Positions 1 through 17,006 are shown, counted from the stretch's first letter. The stretch: 64,000 bases of DNA from Paralichthys olivaceus (GCF_024713975.1 NC_091108.1:9407001-9471000); one strand, 5' to 3'. Numbers and translations: made by a program. Notes: generated by a model from the letters alone, not told the origin.

Positions 1-180
1 GCGGAGTCTCCTGATCGCTCTGCGGTCTGTGCTGCTGTCTGTGATGGTCGCCATCAATGTGAACCAGAGTCCAGTGAAGAGCCGCTGCTGCTGCTGCTGC
101 TGCTGCTGAGGCTGCTGAGGCTGGACCAGTGCACGGGCACACGCAGGAACCGCGACCACTCACACGCTGGGAGGTACTGA
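1..180 (+). other. Unresolved open stretch at window edge, possible end of an upstream gene
   Basis: Frame 1 is open from the window edge to a TGA at 178-180. It contains eight CTG codons in a row (84-107, poly-Leu) and ends in HSHAGRY. Frame 2 is also open up to the end of the CTG tract, and the reverse strand carries a Ser-rich frame, so the triplet repeat alone can explain the lack of stops. I do not recognise the peptide in any frame and no clear splice acceptor is visible. It may be a 3' terminal exon of a gene to the left, or non-coding. Confidence 0.12.
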
Positions 181-198
181 TGATGGGGGAGGAGGAAG

Positions 199-250
<52 letters not shown>
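199..250. repeat. (CA)n microsatellite
   Basis: An uninterrupted CA dinucleotide tract of about 50 bp. Confidence 0.95.
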
Positions 251-252
<2 letters not shown>

Positions 253-358
253 TCCTATAAATTCAGAATGATATATGTAAATATGGCATGTGTATATATA
301 GTTCTATAAATTACATAAATAAAATACATATAAATCAATACAATTTTGAATTAAAAAC

Positions 359-360
<2 letters not shown>

Positions 361-430
<70 letters not shown>
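361..430. repeat. Compound (TA)n-(GA)n microsatellite
   Basis: A TA run to about 398 passes directly into a GA run to about 430. The flanks (251-600) are very AT-rich. Apart from these tracts I see nothing gene-like between 181 and 1380. Confidence 0.95.
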
Positions 431-431
<1 letters not shown>

Positions 432-1379
432 AATATATATATTACATCGCTATATATATTGAAATATATTTGAATAATACATTGAAATTCAGAATTACAT
501 TTATTATATATACATGTATTACATCTTTGACTTTTTGCTTCCTAGTATTGCACAAAATGTAAAATATATCACCTAATATGTTACAGAATTAACAATATGA
601 ATAGGTGAGGGTAGTAATATTAATATGAATTGTACGCTTTTCCTATTACTGCTTTATGTAGTATATCATACATTATACAACAACAAATTACATAATACCA
701 CATTATTGGCGATAAGCAAACAAATAACAAAGACAAAAGTAAATGATGCACATGATATGGGGAGATGTAGCTTTCCACCTCAAATGGTGTTTATGATTTA
801 ATCTAGTTTACATCTCTATGGTCCCACAAGAAAAAAAGGTTTTAGTTAAAAAAAAAAAAGACAATGCTTCACTGGAAACATTTTCAGATTTATTCTGTGT
901 ATTGTTCTGACAGTGTCTCCTGAAAAACACAAACAGACTGTGATCTCTTGTGCAGCATGGTGAGCTCTTTATATTCAGTCTTTGGGTGAGTCTCAGACTC
1001 GAGGAGGATGAATGAATCATCCTGAATGAAGCCATTTACAGCAGTCTACCACCAGGGGGCTCTCTGAAACATGCATGGAGCATTGAACACAAGGCTCAAC
1101 AGATACTGTAGCTTCAATTAAATCAATAATGAGATGTAAAATTAAAAAAACATTGAAGAGAAAACTACATAAATTATAAAATAATGAGTTATCATTAATG
1201 CTCTAGAGGTCAGTCATCAAATATCTTCAGTTTATTATACTGCAGATTAATTATTAATTTCCCTCTTCTTCTTCTATGATCATATCATATTATTATCATA
1301 TTAATTTTAGTAGTAGTAGTATTTCTAACTCTATTTATATACAAACATTGCAGATATGTGCTCGACTCAGGATGCGACT

Positions 1380-1760
1380 GCTCAGCTGACGTGACAGTAA
1401 ATAAACAGACTTCCTCTGACGCGTGGAGGGTTTACGACAGTGCTGCACGTGTACGGCTTCTCGTGTGAGCTGTTTTGAAACAAGTAAACAAGCAGCAGCG
1501 GTGAATTCTTCTTCTTCTTCTTCTTCTTCTTCTCAGAAACAGGAAACATCAACAAACCCGGTGAGTACTTCAAAGTCATTGAGACGAGTTCACAAACACA
1601 CACGTGCTGGTTCTGGCTGCAGCGGAAGATACACAGAAGTACACGTTTGAGTGTGTGTTTAAGTTCCTGCGTCTTTTAGCTGCTTTCTTAGCGCTAACGA
1701 CGTTTAGCATGATCTCGGTGTGTTTGTACGCGTTTGTTAGGAGATAAGCTACACGTGAGC
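1380..1760 (+). promoter_or_regulatory. Probable promoter and non-coding exon 1 of the sirtuin-5-like gene
   Basis: This stretch is richer in CpG than its AT-rich surroundings and lies just upstream of the first coding exon. A strong splice donor (CCG|GTGAGT) at 1561 would end a non-coding first exon, to be joined to the acceptor at 2994, five bases before the ATG. Three palindromic CACGTG E-boxes occur at 1446-1451, 1601-1606 and 1752-1757, and a CRE-like TGACGTGA lies at about 1387. A CTT microsatellite (1506-1533) lies inside the putative exon. The transcription start is not determined. Confidence 0.45.
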
Positions 1761-2059
1761 TAGTTTATAAGTTGTCGGTGTGTTGTCTCCACCGTGTAAC
1801 TCAGCTGCAACATGTGGGAACTCGCTGCCTGTGGAACTGGTTTTATGTTTGTTCAGCCTTGTGTGGACGCACCCGATTGTTTTATTGTGTCTTCAAATGG
1901 ACTAAAACTATGTCTGAGTTGACCGTTCACATATTTGTGTCCTTATCAGTGCCAGAATCCAGGTCATCACAGTTTCAAGACTCCTGATTGCACAACTTCA
2001 CCACAAGCGTTCTTACAACCTTTAATTTTCACATGTTGACTCAGTTGTGTAACTGTGTC

Positions 2060-2060
<1 letters not shown>

Positions 2061-2099
<39 letters not shown>
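2061..2099. repeat. (CA)n microsatellite in sirtuin intron 1
   Basis: A CA tract of about 38 bp between the putative non-coding exon 1 and the first coding exon. Confidence 0.9.
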
Positions 2100-2101
<2 letters not shown>

Positions 2102-2999
2102 GCACAATATGCTGTGTCCAGACTGGGCTTGTTCCCTAGGGCTGTGTAATAAAACAACATAAATAGTCCAAAAGATCAATGTTTGTCTTTCTCTGCTCAT
2201 GAAGAACGATTTAAAACCTTCACTCAGGAGCAAACATCTGTATTTACACCTAAAAGAAATAATAACAAGACATTTATTGAGATTTTGTTGATATCGACTG
2301 ATATGATTTTTGTATTTTGATAAAAATCAATACTGCCCAGTCCTACTTGTTTGTATGTCTGTCTTTGTGGTCTCTGGATCACAATTGGGTTATCCCTACA
2401 CTTACAACATGCCATCCTCTCTGTAATAAAGTAGTCGTTGCCGGATTCATAACCGAATCTGCTGCCAAAAAAGCAAGTCGTCCCAAACCCAACCTCTCTG
2501 AACTAAATTCTAAGGCCATTACTTGCGTTGCAACCTCAGTAGCACATGACATCACCAGCTCACTCATCAGCTTTTTTAACATAATCCCATCAGGACACAG
2601 GTATAAAGTCAATAAGGTGGAAAAGACCCACTGTGGTTAAGCCCGGATATTCCGCTGCCAACGCAGCTCTTTGCTGTGAGTCATTGTTTCATATTAACGA
2701 GATGTCCTAGATTGTAAGTGGTTGAATGTGAATGTGCAGTGGTACGAAACTGAATCTTCCCTTTGTGGTACAATAAACCAACGAAAGTTTGAGCAATACT
2801 CAGCTGCACAATTTGAGTTTGTGAAGAGACTCCAGTAAAGCCTGATGGATCATCTTCCATGTTCATATGCAGTACAGAACAAGAGCTCCACATACTCAAA
2901 ATACATAAACACAAACTCAAAATGTGGGGCTGTGAAATAATGAATTTTCTTTTCTTGTGGTCCATGTTTTTCTCTCTCTGTTCTCCTGAAACAGTAACA

Positions 3000-6610
<3,611 letters not shown>

Positions 6611-7520
6611 TGACTTTACAGACGAGCGAGTGGCTCCCCCTATAATCTAATGCAACTCAGAGCTGTGGGGTTTCACAGCATTCCTCCAAATCTTTGCCTT
6701 AAAAATCATGTTATGCTGTTAACTCTTGGTAGAGGAAGAGCTGTAAATAATTTAGCATTTTTAGAGCTTTGATATGATCTTTTTAACACTTGAATATATA
6801 GCTCGCTTAACTGGAAATGGGATTTTGACTGTTTTAAGAGTTAAGCAGAATCTATGCAGGGTGATATGAGAAAGGGAATGCACTATGTATGTAGGTCTTT
6901 CCATAGGAATACATTTCCTCAGGTATCAGAGGGTGTTGTTATATTTATCATATAAGATGCTGGTGAGAGATTGTTATATTATGCTGTGCTCTCAAATCAT
7001 GCTTTTGAACGATATATTACTCCCAGTGTCAATGAGCAGCTGTACAGACCATAAAATAATCTTGTGCCTTTCAAAACTGTTTACACCACCTTGACCAAAA
7101 TGCTCGCTATAGACCTCAAGTGAAAACCAACCAATGTTACAGAGACGTAGCCGAGTGCAGAGTTTGGTTTTGACAAAAAAGGAGACGGACAAGAGGAAAA
7201 ACGTCTTTTACACTCCATGCCTGGATCGTGTTGTCTAATCGTGTGTTGTATGAGTAAAGTTACATGACATGGGTCGTCCATGATACTTTTTTTACACAGT
7301 CTAGTGTCCGTTTTCAAAAAATATATATGTCCAATCACAATCGAAGCTGTCTAAAAAATGAAACCAATCATAATATTTATCAACATGATCTGTTTTTTGA
7401 TGACTTCTTTGCTCATAAACACTCTGTACAATTTCTTATGATGTCTTCTATTAAACCTTTCAATGCAATGATACAGATTATAACAATAAAAACACTACAT
7501 GCAAATTTGCTGTTTTTGTG
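6611..7520 (+). promoter_or_regulatory. Candidate 3' UTR and poly(A) signal of the sirtuin gene
   Basis: No AATAAA is obvious in the first several hundred bases after the stop codon. The first good signal I found is AATAAA at 7485-7490, followed by a T/GT-rich stretch of the sort that promotes cleavage. The UTR end is therefore a guess. Confidence 0.3.
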
Positions 7521-8004
7521 TCATTGTTTTGGTCGAGTGACGGTGGAGTGCACGACACTGTATGTACCCAAAATGAACAGTAGAGGCCAGCATGTAGCTT
7601 TTAAAGTATTTAACTACATCCAGAGAGGGACACAGAAAACAACCCTATATACACTTCGATTTCCTGAGAATGTGCATGAGTGAGGCCATTCGTGAACTCT
7701 GCCTCAGTCATAACACGTAACACAAGGTGGTCTATGGTATATGTTATAGGGATATTGATAAATAGATTGTGTATATTGTATAATTTTAGTTTTTTAGTTA
7801 AGATAATCTCTTGAGAAAGTTCATGGGTGAGCTCTTCATTCTCATTTTCATTTTAACGTTGATGCCGAGTGCAGTTCCTCAATTCTGGCTGATGATTTTG
7901 TAGATTGAAGCGAGATCATCATTTGACAATAGGTCTCCAGTCGTAAGCTGTGACAGGTCAAGGATTGACTTGTTTGATTTATTGCAAGACCCAACAATCC
8001 CCTT

Positions 8005-8250
8005 ATGAAACCACATTTAAATTCACTTGATCCAGATTTTTATTTGGATCTGCACCAAATCACACGCACTCGTTAATATCAGTCCCCTAAACATGCCTGA
8101 TGTTTTTATCAAGACCCGTGAATTGTTCTCTGAGAAATCAACAAAAATGTTAAAAAACGGGATCTGCCTCCTGATGCGGATCTGCACCAACATTTAACGG
8201 GTTCTTCCCTGACCCATACAGCATCCATCACCTTCAGGTCATGATCAACA
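8005..8250 (-). repeat. Dispersed repeat family R1, reverse copy
   Basis: Contains reverse-complement R1 phrases (gaaaccacatttaaattca, ggatctgcaccaaatc, gttcttccctgaccca). It is about 245 bp, lacks the left part of the family, and is internally diverged. Confidence 0.7.
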
Positions 8251-9318
8251 AAAAAGGGCAAATATCACAGAGGTATTTAAAAATGTCATGTAGCAGAAAT
8301 ATGTTTTCTTTCCTCTGCTGTTAATCATCCCATGCTCTCTTTGACTCATCGTCCAACTCCAATTTATGAAACAATGGACCATAATGTCTCCTTGAGGACA
8401 AAGCTCCAACTCTTAAAAGGTGTTTGTCTTCATTGACTGACTGGACTAACATGGTTAAGTCCTTCAGTGGAAATGAGTGAGACACAGGGCCAGGAGTCGT
8501 TCGGATTAGATGAGGAAGGTTACGTTCATTAGACAGTGTTATGATAATGTAATGATAGACATAATGGAGTTATCTCAGGAGAGCGTGTACCTGCGGACCC
8601 ACACACACACATATACATATCCGTAATCTATCTTTTGCATCTCAGGGGAATAACTCAGGGTTAATTTGTTTCGTGCTCGTTGTAGTCTCAGCACTCTTGT
8701 AGATTTTTGTCCACACAGCAGCAGGACCGCAATACAAAACCACAGACATGCCGCAGTTGCTCCACATAGTTGAGAAACATGTACTGTGAAAATAACCCAA
8801 CACTCTTTCCTCTCAAGTGTTATTCCGGCTCGACTGTGGCGCCGCACCACTTGCTTTCTCTGCTTGACAATTACAGTCCAAATTAAATCCTTCTGTCCTC
8901 TGCAAATTATCTCCACCTGTTGATGTACACAATCATCATCATCATCTTCGCCGTGATTAGATTTCCTCATTTCCTCTTCTCTTGCCCCTGCTTCCCTTCA
9001 AAGAGACAAAGGCCAATGCCCATTTGTCATCAGGAGAAAAAGTATAGAGAGGCACTTTAAAGAAACCTCACGTCTGATACGGTCTTTTCTGGAGCTGGGG
9101 TGAACAAGGTCGCCTGCAGCTCATTCATGAATGTAGTGTGGAGGGATGAAATAGTGGGAAGTGGAAAAGGTCTATGTCTGACCCAAAAGTCACTGGGTTA
9201 ATGGAGTCATCATCATCGGTGGCAGCTCTACAGATATCCCAGTGTCTCTTTAAATGAGGAGGTAGATTAACTGGGAGAGGCTGTTTGTGTGTGAGTGTGC
9301 AGGTATATATTGGTTTTA

Positions 9319-9319
<1 letters not shown>

Positions 9320-9372
<53 letters not shown>
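9320..9372. repeat. (GT)n microsatellite
   Basis: GT dinucleotide tract of about 52 bp. Confidence 0.95.
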
Positions 9373-9373
<1 letters not shown>

Positions 9374-9847
9374 GTGTCTATGTTGTTATGTGTACTGATG
9401 TGATTTGTCTGAGTCAGACAAAAGCAGGTCAGTCTGATTGAGTCCCTGTAAATATTACACAAATAAACACTGATTTTATGATGATAATAATAATAACAAT
9501 AATAATAATTTACCTTTAAAACAGCCGTAACAAGATAACAAACATCTCAGAAGTAGTTGCATACAGAAGTAAACAATGTTTTAAGAAGCAGTCTCGTTCC
9601 ACAAATCACATTTCAGAGTCTGTATTTACTCATTTGATCAGGTTCGTTCATTTGATATAGTCAGCGTATTTTCTGTTACCACGGTTTAAATTCTCAAATC
9701 AATTGTAGAGCCTCCAAAAATAACAAGTAGCATTTTAAAAATTGGAACTTAAAATACACTAGTAGAAGAATGGCAGAGGCTTATGAAGGTCTCTGTATTT
9801 TCTATTTATAACTTTCAATTCATAACAGTGGAGTGGAGACTGTGGCT

Positions 9848-9850
<3 letters not shown>

Positions 9851-9922
<72 letters not shown>
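9851..9922. repeat. (CA)n microsatellite
   Basis: Uninterrupted CA tract of 72 bp. Confidence 0.97.
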
Positions 9923-9924
<2 letters not shown>

Positions 9925-10416
9925 GCTATCACCACATACTAATCTCCTCATGGTCTCTTTTTCCTGACCTTTCCCTGAACTCTGTGTTTAACGGACTCAG
10001 CTTTGATAATAAAGGTTTTGAAGTTAATCCCTCGTTTGCCACAACAACCATAATTATTGGCACTAATTAGTGTCACTAATCACCCGCCCCTCTACTCTTT
10101 GAAAGGTGTATGATAAAAACAATAAACGAGATGTGTTTAAAAGTCAGTTCTGTTCTAACTGAGGTGTCTTTCCCTAAAATCTAAATCCCTGTATTTTGCA
10201 GATGCTGGATTTCTAGGAAGCCTGATTGGAAGTGAGCTGTTGTTGGAGAAAGGCTGAGATGGGGGCTCAGGTGCAGGCTAATCTGCTCTAACCCTGCACT
10301 AATTAGGATCAAGGCGAGCGGCCACTTTCTCGTGGTTATTGATCAAGGACCTCACCTCGCACAGAGAAGTATTGGGCTTCTATGAAAACAGCAGCACAGG
10401 GGTGCACATGGAGGGT

Positions 10417-10442
10417 GGGGGGGGGGGGGGGGGGGGGGGGGG
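10417..10442. repeat. Poly-G tract of 26 bases
   Basis: A run of 26 consecutive G, preceded by another short G run. It could form G-quadruplex structures, and its length is prone to sequencing error. Confidence 0.9.
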
Positions 10443-11059
10443 TCTGCCCCTCCCTGCTCTCTGAATCTTGTTTGTGTCTCTGAAATTCAATATCCAGTTT
10501 ATATTCAATATAAGTGTTGTTGAGTCTCATCCATCAGGCCTCCTATCAGCCTGCTCTGTGTTTTTGTCTCTTTCCTTGATCAGTCCTCTATAATTCAAAG
10601 CTGGATAATGTCAACTTGCAAAGATGAATATAAAGTCTTTTGAAGAGATTTATATATATTGTTTTATCAAATGTTATCTATATTTACATTTTAAAGACGT
10701 AAGTACAAGTGCTGCTACTAAACAAAAAAAGCAAAGTAAGGGTCTGTAACAAGAGGAGGAGCTTAGCGATGCAAAAATAAAACAGGAAGTATTGAGATTA
10801 AAAAACACACACACACAAAAAAAAGACCTTGACAGGAATGAGGACAAGTTATTCAGGATTCAAAACTTTATTGTCCAATAACGCAGGTATGAAAGTTTAT
10901 CTTTCCCTGGTGGACGGCACAGAAAAGAATACAATGCAGTACATGAGAAGACACAATATATTGTCTGTCATACAATTTATAAAAAATAAAAATACTGTAT
11001 AGTAATGGAGGCAAATATAAAAAATAAGCAAAAGTTGACTGTGTTTCAAATAATCACGT

Positions 11060-11290
11060 CTGTAGCTGTGTCCCCATCCAGGGGCTGCATCCTTTGGAGG
11101 TTGCATTTCAAGGCCGATGGTGTAACAGCCTTGTGACGAGGCTGTTCCATTTCGAAGGCTCCTTCAAACATGGCTGAGAAATGCGCCCTTCCATTCCTGA
11201 GCCATGAAGGATCCAATGGGTGGATCTTTTCCTGAGATGATGCTAACAAGCTAGCTATGTGGGCTATCAAGCTGCAGTAAGTGAATCGAC
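11060..11290. repeat. Repeat-like segment resembling a teleost non-autonomous element
   Basis: The phrases gctgcatcctttggagg and ggctgttccatttcgaagg resemble a short dispersed teleost element I have seen before. The same motif idea is repeated within the segment (ttcgaagg, cctttgga). No second copy is visible here, so the call rests on recall and not on comparison within the window. Confidence 0.3.
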
Positions 11291-14200
11291 TCAACGTAGC
11301 GAACGATGCATAGGTACAAACAGTAAAAAAGCTGAATTGGAAATTCTCTGTAGGCTAGACCATTTCATCTCGGTTCGGCCTTCGTTGGCCCAGTTGACCG
11401 AATTGGGACACAGCCGACGTGAACAGGTCTCTCTCTTTCTCTCTCTCCCTTCCTGCCTCCCTCCCTGTCCTGCTTCCCCTCTGTCTCTCTCTCTCTCAGC
11501 TTCCTCCCATGCCGCACAGCGAGCACTTGAAACTTTCAGCGGCGCACGTCATACGTTTGGAGACAGCCATAGTGGGATGGGACACGGATGCAAACACACA
11601 CATAAACAAACAGGCTTCCGTATGCACACACAGCCTCTCCCAGATTACTTGAACTATCTCTAGCTCTAAGAGGATTTTACCATGGGAGGGTGCTGCACTT
11701 GAATCGCATGCACCTGATGGCCATTGATCCATCCTAAGCTTGCACATAGTCACGGGCCGAGCTGTTATTTTTTGTCGCTACGAAAAAGCTTCTGACCTTC
11801 GCTGCTTCTTCTGATGCTTATTTTGGATTCAGGACTACATTAAAATACTTTAAAATAGCATATAGCTGCTCTCTGAGTGACAAGAGGGAGTCGTTAGACA
11901 GAAAGCATCCAAACCCTAATCCACACCCGTCACTTTCTGTCCACGATCCTCTTTCAATCAGATGCATTTGAAATAAATGTGTCCATAAACAGTGTGCTCA
12001 AGCTGTTAGGCTTATTAGCAATGCTGATGTGAGTGGAAGATTAGAAGGGTGGTGTTGTTTGTAATGGAAGAGACGCTTTAACAAGTCCCTCGGATATGTA
12101 GGTTGATAAGCAAAAGGTTGCAATCAGCAAGCTGGCGAGTGAGAAAAACAGAATGATATAATATATAGTGTCGAGGGAAAGTAGGATGCTCATCAGGTTT
12201 TAATTTCATGTGTTATCTTTAACAGTCTTTATGCAGCAACCCGGGTTTTATTTAAATTTACTTTACCCAGTCAAGATTTATAGGTAATATAAACAAGATG
12301 TAAGCCAAGCCTCTTGTAGAATATATCAGTGTTAAGACAGTGAACTTTGACACTGATATTGACTTTTACTGAGACTATAATAAAATATTTAATAGTATTT
12401 CAGACAGAATTTGCTTTCTCACACTTCAACCTCACATATATTTACTGGAAGAAACATTTACTAAGGAAAAGACATCCAAGATAAGACACCTTTTAATGTG
12501 GCCTAGCGATGGACGTCATGACAACTGCCTAAAAGCGAGGCCAAAGCATCTCTGGCCGGCTGTAATATAGGTCATAAATCACACCTCCACCTTGTTAATG
12601 GATGGGACACGGACTGAAGTCAAAGTACACGTTAAGTATATTTTCTCCCAGATGGTTTCTGTCATTTTAGGTAGTTGATCAAGTGGTTATGTTTCTGATC
12701 AGTTTGGTTTCAATTTGTTATTTGAGGCTATAAAAACAGACTAAAACCTCATAACTGACAGCTGATACTGACTCGCTATTGGTCGATCGTGTGTATCGAT
12801 GGGACCTTACTGCTCCAGCCACCAAACGCTACTGCGCAGGCTCTGGCTTCAAATGCGCAAAATGGTGGTGTTCATATATGGGATATTTTGTGTGTGTGTG
12901 TGTGTGTGTATGTGTTTAGGTTTATGAGAATTCACCCAAAGTCTGTTCAGTGACCTTGTGTATGAATTACATCTGAATTACATCATGGATTCATAGCTTC
13001 TTGGACGTGATGCGAGTGTGTACTATGTGTTTTGGATACCACTCACTCTCTGTGCTGAATGAGGGATAAGGTTGTGGGATTTTTTTCTCCCAGAGTCCTG
13101 TTTTGATTTGGTAATTATGTGCGTATTATATTTTCATCCCTGACAAATGGAGTTCTGCAGGTTCCCGCTCCAGGCTGGATTCAGACTCATTTCTTTTAAG
13201 TTTACGTGAGAAATAGCCGACTCGTGGCCATATTTGATTTATGTTTTCTATTCTACTTCATAAGTAAAGGAAAATAAATAGATTCATCACCATGTTATGG
13301 AAGTAATGTAACAAAATAGCAAGCATATAAAGCTCATTTTCTCAGAGATCTTTGTGTAGCAGGAATATTTTGTGTTTTTGCTCCCTAGATGTTTCTCTGA
13401 GGAAACCAGGAGCACACCTGACTGACAATGATCAGAAAAGGTGTTCTTTCTTTCCTTAGCACATTTTAATTAAGGCTGACATTAGCTAATTCACAACATG
13501 CTCTGTCAGTCTCTCCCGGGTCTGTCTGTGCTGTTTCATTTGCTGGTTCTGAGCCAATATGTCTGTGATTATAAGACCTGCGATGCTTTAACCACATCTG
13601 GACACTGGTGGGACTTCCTGGCTGCCGGGCTATTATTACAGATGATCACTTGATGACAGCAAAATGTAAAGCGCTGTTTGGAGGGAGGCAGCGGCCTCTG
13701 AGCATCATTTTTTACTTGCTCTTACTCTGTCTTTCTTTTTTATTAACTCCTCTGCTTTTTATCCTCTCGTGTCCCTCCTGGACCAAACCGATGGTGCGTG
13801 AGCCATCTGTTTCCTTCTTCAGATGCAACCCGCCTGTTGGAGAATTAAAGGATGTGGAAATCTTTTTGAAGCAAGTGACATTTTTCACTGCTCTGTTTAC
13901 AAGAGGAGGCAAATGAAGACACTGACCAAAGGCTCTATATGAAACAAATTCAGTCGCTGTAAGATCCCCTATGTGCTATAGATGAGCTTTTGGAAAGATG
14001 CTACAGAACTGACATGTGGTGGAGGAGATATTAATTGCTCCAGAAAGCTTGGGCTGTTGAGTCATCAAGCTGTTATTCAAATAAAACAGTTTTGCAATGT
14101 AAATATATCAGATACATAATAAGCTGATTTACATCATTTCAGATGCTCAGCTGTTTCATGTTTTTCCATCTGAGAGGGTTTTTTGTGTTGGGGACGATCA

Positions 14201-15439
14201 AGAGACAGAAATAGAAAGACTGGCACGGAGGAAGTGAAGACGCTTTTTTTTTTTCTTTTAGAGAGGCACGCAGCAGGAAGCAGGATGCCGTCTCCTTGTC
14301 CGATGCCCTTGGAGTGCAGCTTTGTGGTGTGAACTCCCATAAGACCTCTCTTTGTTCTCAGAAGATGAGGCCTGGCAGAGTGTGACCGTGCACTTACCTG
14401 AAGCCATCAAAAGCAGAGGGAATAACACTTTTATACTTTACAATGCTTAACTGCTCTTATCCCGCCGTGTTCCTGGCCACAAACAGGCCAAGACGTCCTG
14501 GTGGAAATGGCAGCACACCTTCACACATATGCAGAGAAACCAACTGTCAGTCACTGGTAGTAAGAAAAAAAAAAGCCAAGTACAAATCTGCGTGTGCAGA
14601 TACATAAATGGCAATTTGAATGTCAGATTTTCATCTTCTTTGAAAGCATAGTTTGGCATTTGCATCAAAGAAATGTGAGAAGTCTCATAAAATTGAAAAG
14701 AGCTGCACTAATTATTGAGATTCATTTATATTGAAATATTGATTAAGGCCATGACAGAAAAATCAATGCCAGATTAATTACTCTTCAGCCCATAACTGAC
14801 AACAGTGTTTTGTGCCATTTGCATATCACCTTCATGAGAGCCTTGTATCTCTGTCACTGACGGGCAGACGACAATAACACATCAGTGTGTCAGCTAATAC
14901 GATCCAGTGAAAGGTAACAAGAGTAGAAAAAAACAACCTTGTAGATAAGACGGAATATCAGCCAGAAAGCAACGTGTCCTATATCCTGTGTCCCACATCT
15001 TTCTCTCAGAGGAGCAGGCGTAGATAACACAGAGCTGAGACTGGAAGGCAGATGAGACAGAAAGACAAAGGCCACTGTGGTGGACATGCTCGGCAACAGA
15101 GCTGTATCCTGACAAATCATTCACTGTGACGAGCATTGTTCTAACTATCATTTATCAAGACACAACTCTCAAAAGTGTGATGAGGAAAAATATGAATATT
15201 ACCAAGGAAAAAGGAGTAGATGTAAATAAAGTATGTTTAATGAGGTTATATATTTTTAGCGGCAAAGAAAAAACCTATATGAGACAACAATAATTACTAA
15301 AGCATTTTTTTATTTATCTAAAAACAATACTGGAAGGGAACTTAACTTGTTTAGTCAATAAAATATCAGAAAATTGTGAAAAATGCTGGTTACAATTTCC
15401 AGAGAAGACACATTTAAAATATTTATTTTGTTTGATTAA

Positions 15440-15900
15440 ATGTCCAAAACCTGAAAGTTTTTTTAGTTTACAATTGTGTAAAACAGAGAAAAGCAGGAAA
15501 ACATTTACACATGAGAAGCTGGAACAAGAGAATATTTGTTATTTTTAGTTGATTATTGATTTAAACAATCAATAGTGAAACATTTCAATGGGGGAAAAGA
15601 TTATTAATAAGGTTTTTCTGGAAACAAAAAGAGATACAAATAATCTTTCAAAAATATGAATATAAGTCTGAAGGTTGTTTGTTTAGTTTATAATTTTTCA
15701 GAAAAGCACCAAAGCAGAAGAAAGTTGATAATCGTGTTGAAAATATTTTTTGTTACCCAAAGGTATTCAGTTTACCATAGAACAAAATAGAAAGAGGCAG
15801 AACAACCTCCATATTTTAGAAGCTGGGACCAGAGAACATTTGTTATTTTTGCCTGAATTGATTCAAACAAACAATAGTAAAAACTGCAGCTCATCAATTT
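15440..15900. repeat. Pair of diverged copies of one dispersed repeat
   Basis: Two similar blocks about 300 bp apart share gagaagctgg-aac/acc-agagaa, then atttgttattttt, then a caat-agt motif (15510-15590 and 15815-15895). The preceding part (cagagaaaagcaggaaaac near 15485 and aaagcaccaaagcag near 15700) also recurs in weaker form. The phrases match a common teleost interspersed repeat. Confidence 0.45.
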
Positions 15901-16629
15901 GAATAAACTGAACTAGAGAAACAATTTACTATTTCCATTTCTCCCTTTTTGTTTACCTGTCCCAGTATAGCTGAGTCAGACCAGTGGAAGCTAGCATACA
16001 AACAGCTGAGGGAAAGAAAGGGAGAGAAGGGACAGAAGGCTTGTGAGTGTACTGGTAGCATGGTCGAGTGCTGGACTTTGGCACAGGCCATCCATCTGTC
16101 ACTCTCTTACACCCTCCCTGGCACTGACAGGTCATGGCAACGACAGCCTGTGACGGATGACTAATCTTCCCCTGGTAATGAATGTGACACCGTCCCCTGA
16201 ATGCCAAGAGGGTGCTGATGGTGAAGGTGCACTGGCAAAAAGGACGATCATATGATGAATGGTATGCAAGCATGTGTGTGTGTGCATGTGTGTGCCAAGT
16301 GGGCTACAGAAGCTGCCAGCTGAGGGAGAATCTCCAGTGAGAATATCATGAATCATGGTCTGCAAACATTGATGTACTGCCTCTTCCCCCCTGTGTGTGT
16401 TTGTGAGTGAATGGGGGGGAAGGAAAAGAAAGAGCATAAATGAATCAGTGCATGTAAAAAATTAGATTTGCACATGGTGTAATGATGGAAACATGTCATG
16501 TGTAGGTGGAAATGCCTTGCTGCTGTGGATGATGTATGCACTGTCCTGTTCAGACTAGTGGAGCCAGCAGCACCAGTCAAATCGTCTTGACTGTGTGTTG
16601 AGTAGCTGAGACCTGTCTTATCTTCACCT

Positions 16630-17006
16630 CATAATGCGCAGGCGTGATCCTATCTGAGCCCAGCGAGAGAAAAAAAACAGTTTTCATCTGAACTAGACGT
16701 CGTGTGCGCTGCGCTTCTGAGACGGATGCTGAGTTTTGGGATGATTGTATGTTTATTTTGCGTTTTGTGCGTAAAGACAGCACAGACATGAATGATTCTT
16801 CGCTGGCTGATCTCGCCGAGCTACACGATCCAACCTGTGGATAGTGTGGAGCGCGTCTGTGGCCACCTCCGGGACGCTTTGCCTCCACCACCTCCTCCAG
16901 CAGCCCCGCTGTGCGCTTCTTCCACCCGCTTGGCTCCGGTCTGTGTCTCGGCGCGGGACCCGGCGTTCTCTTTCACCCCACAAGCGGCGAGGCAGGTATT
17001 CAGTTT
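16630..17006 (+). promoter_or_regulatory. Probable adcy1 promoter and 5' UTR
   Basis: GC content rises here ahead of the GC-rich first exon. An NRF1-like TGCGCAGGCG lies at about 16635-16644. An upstream ATG at 16788 would open an 18-codon frame ending at TAG 16842-16844. No TATA box is evident, as is common for neuronal CpG-rich promoters. The transcription start is not determined. Confidence 0.4.

Larger units (their letters stand above)
6611..16740. other. Intergenic region between the sirtuin gene and adcy1
   Basis: I found no convincing exon on either strand in about 10 kb. The open frames are short and match no family I know. The region holds microsatellites, poly-G, an R1 repeat copy and other repeat-like stretches (11060-11290, 12495-12870, 15440-15900). 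Enhancers may exist but cannot be recognised by eye. Confidence 0.6.

Noticed and set aside
13608..13916. 102-codon frame with a hydrophobic stretch in the sirtuin-adcy1 interval
   Set aside because: It is a single short frame without splice context or family similarity. Chance is the simpler explanation.
16911..17006. In-frame upstream extension of adcy1 beginning at 16911
   Set aside because: The initial codon is GTG and not ATG. The first ATGs in frame are 17007 and 17022.
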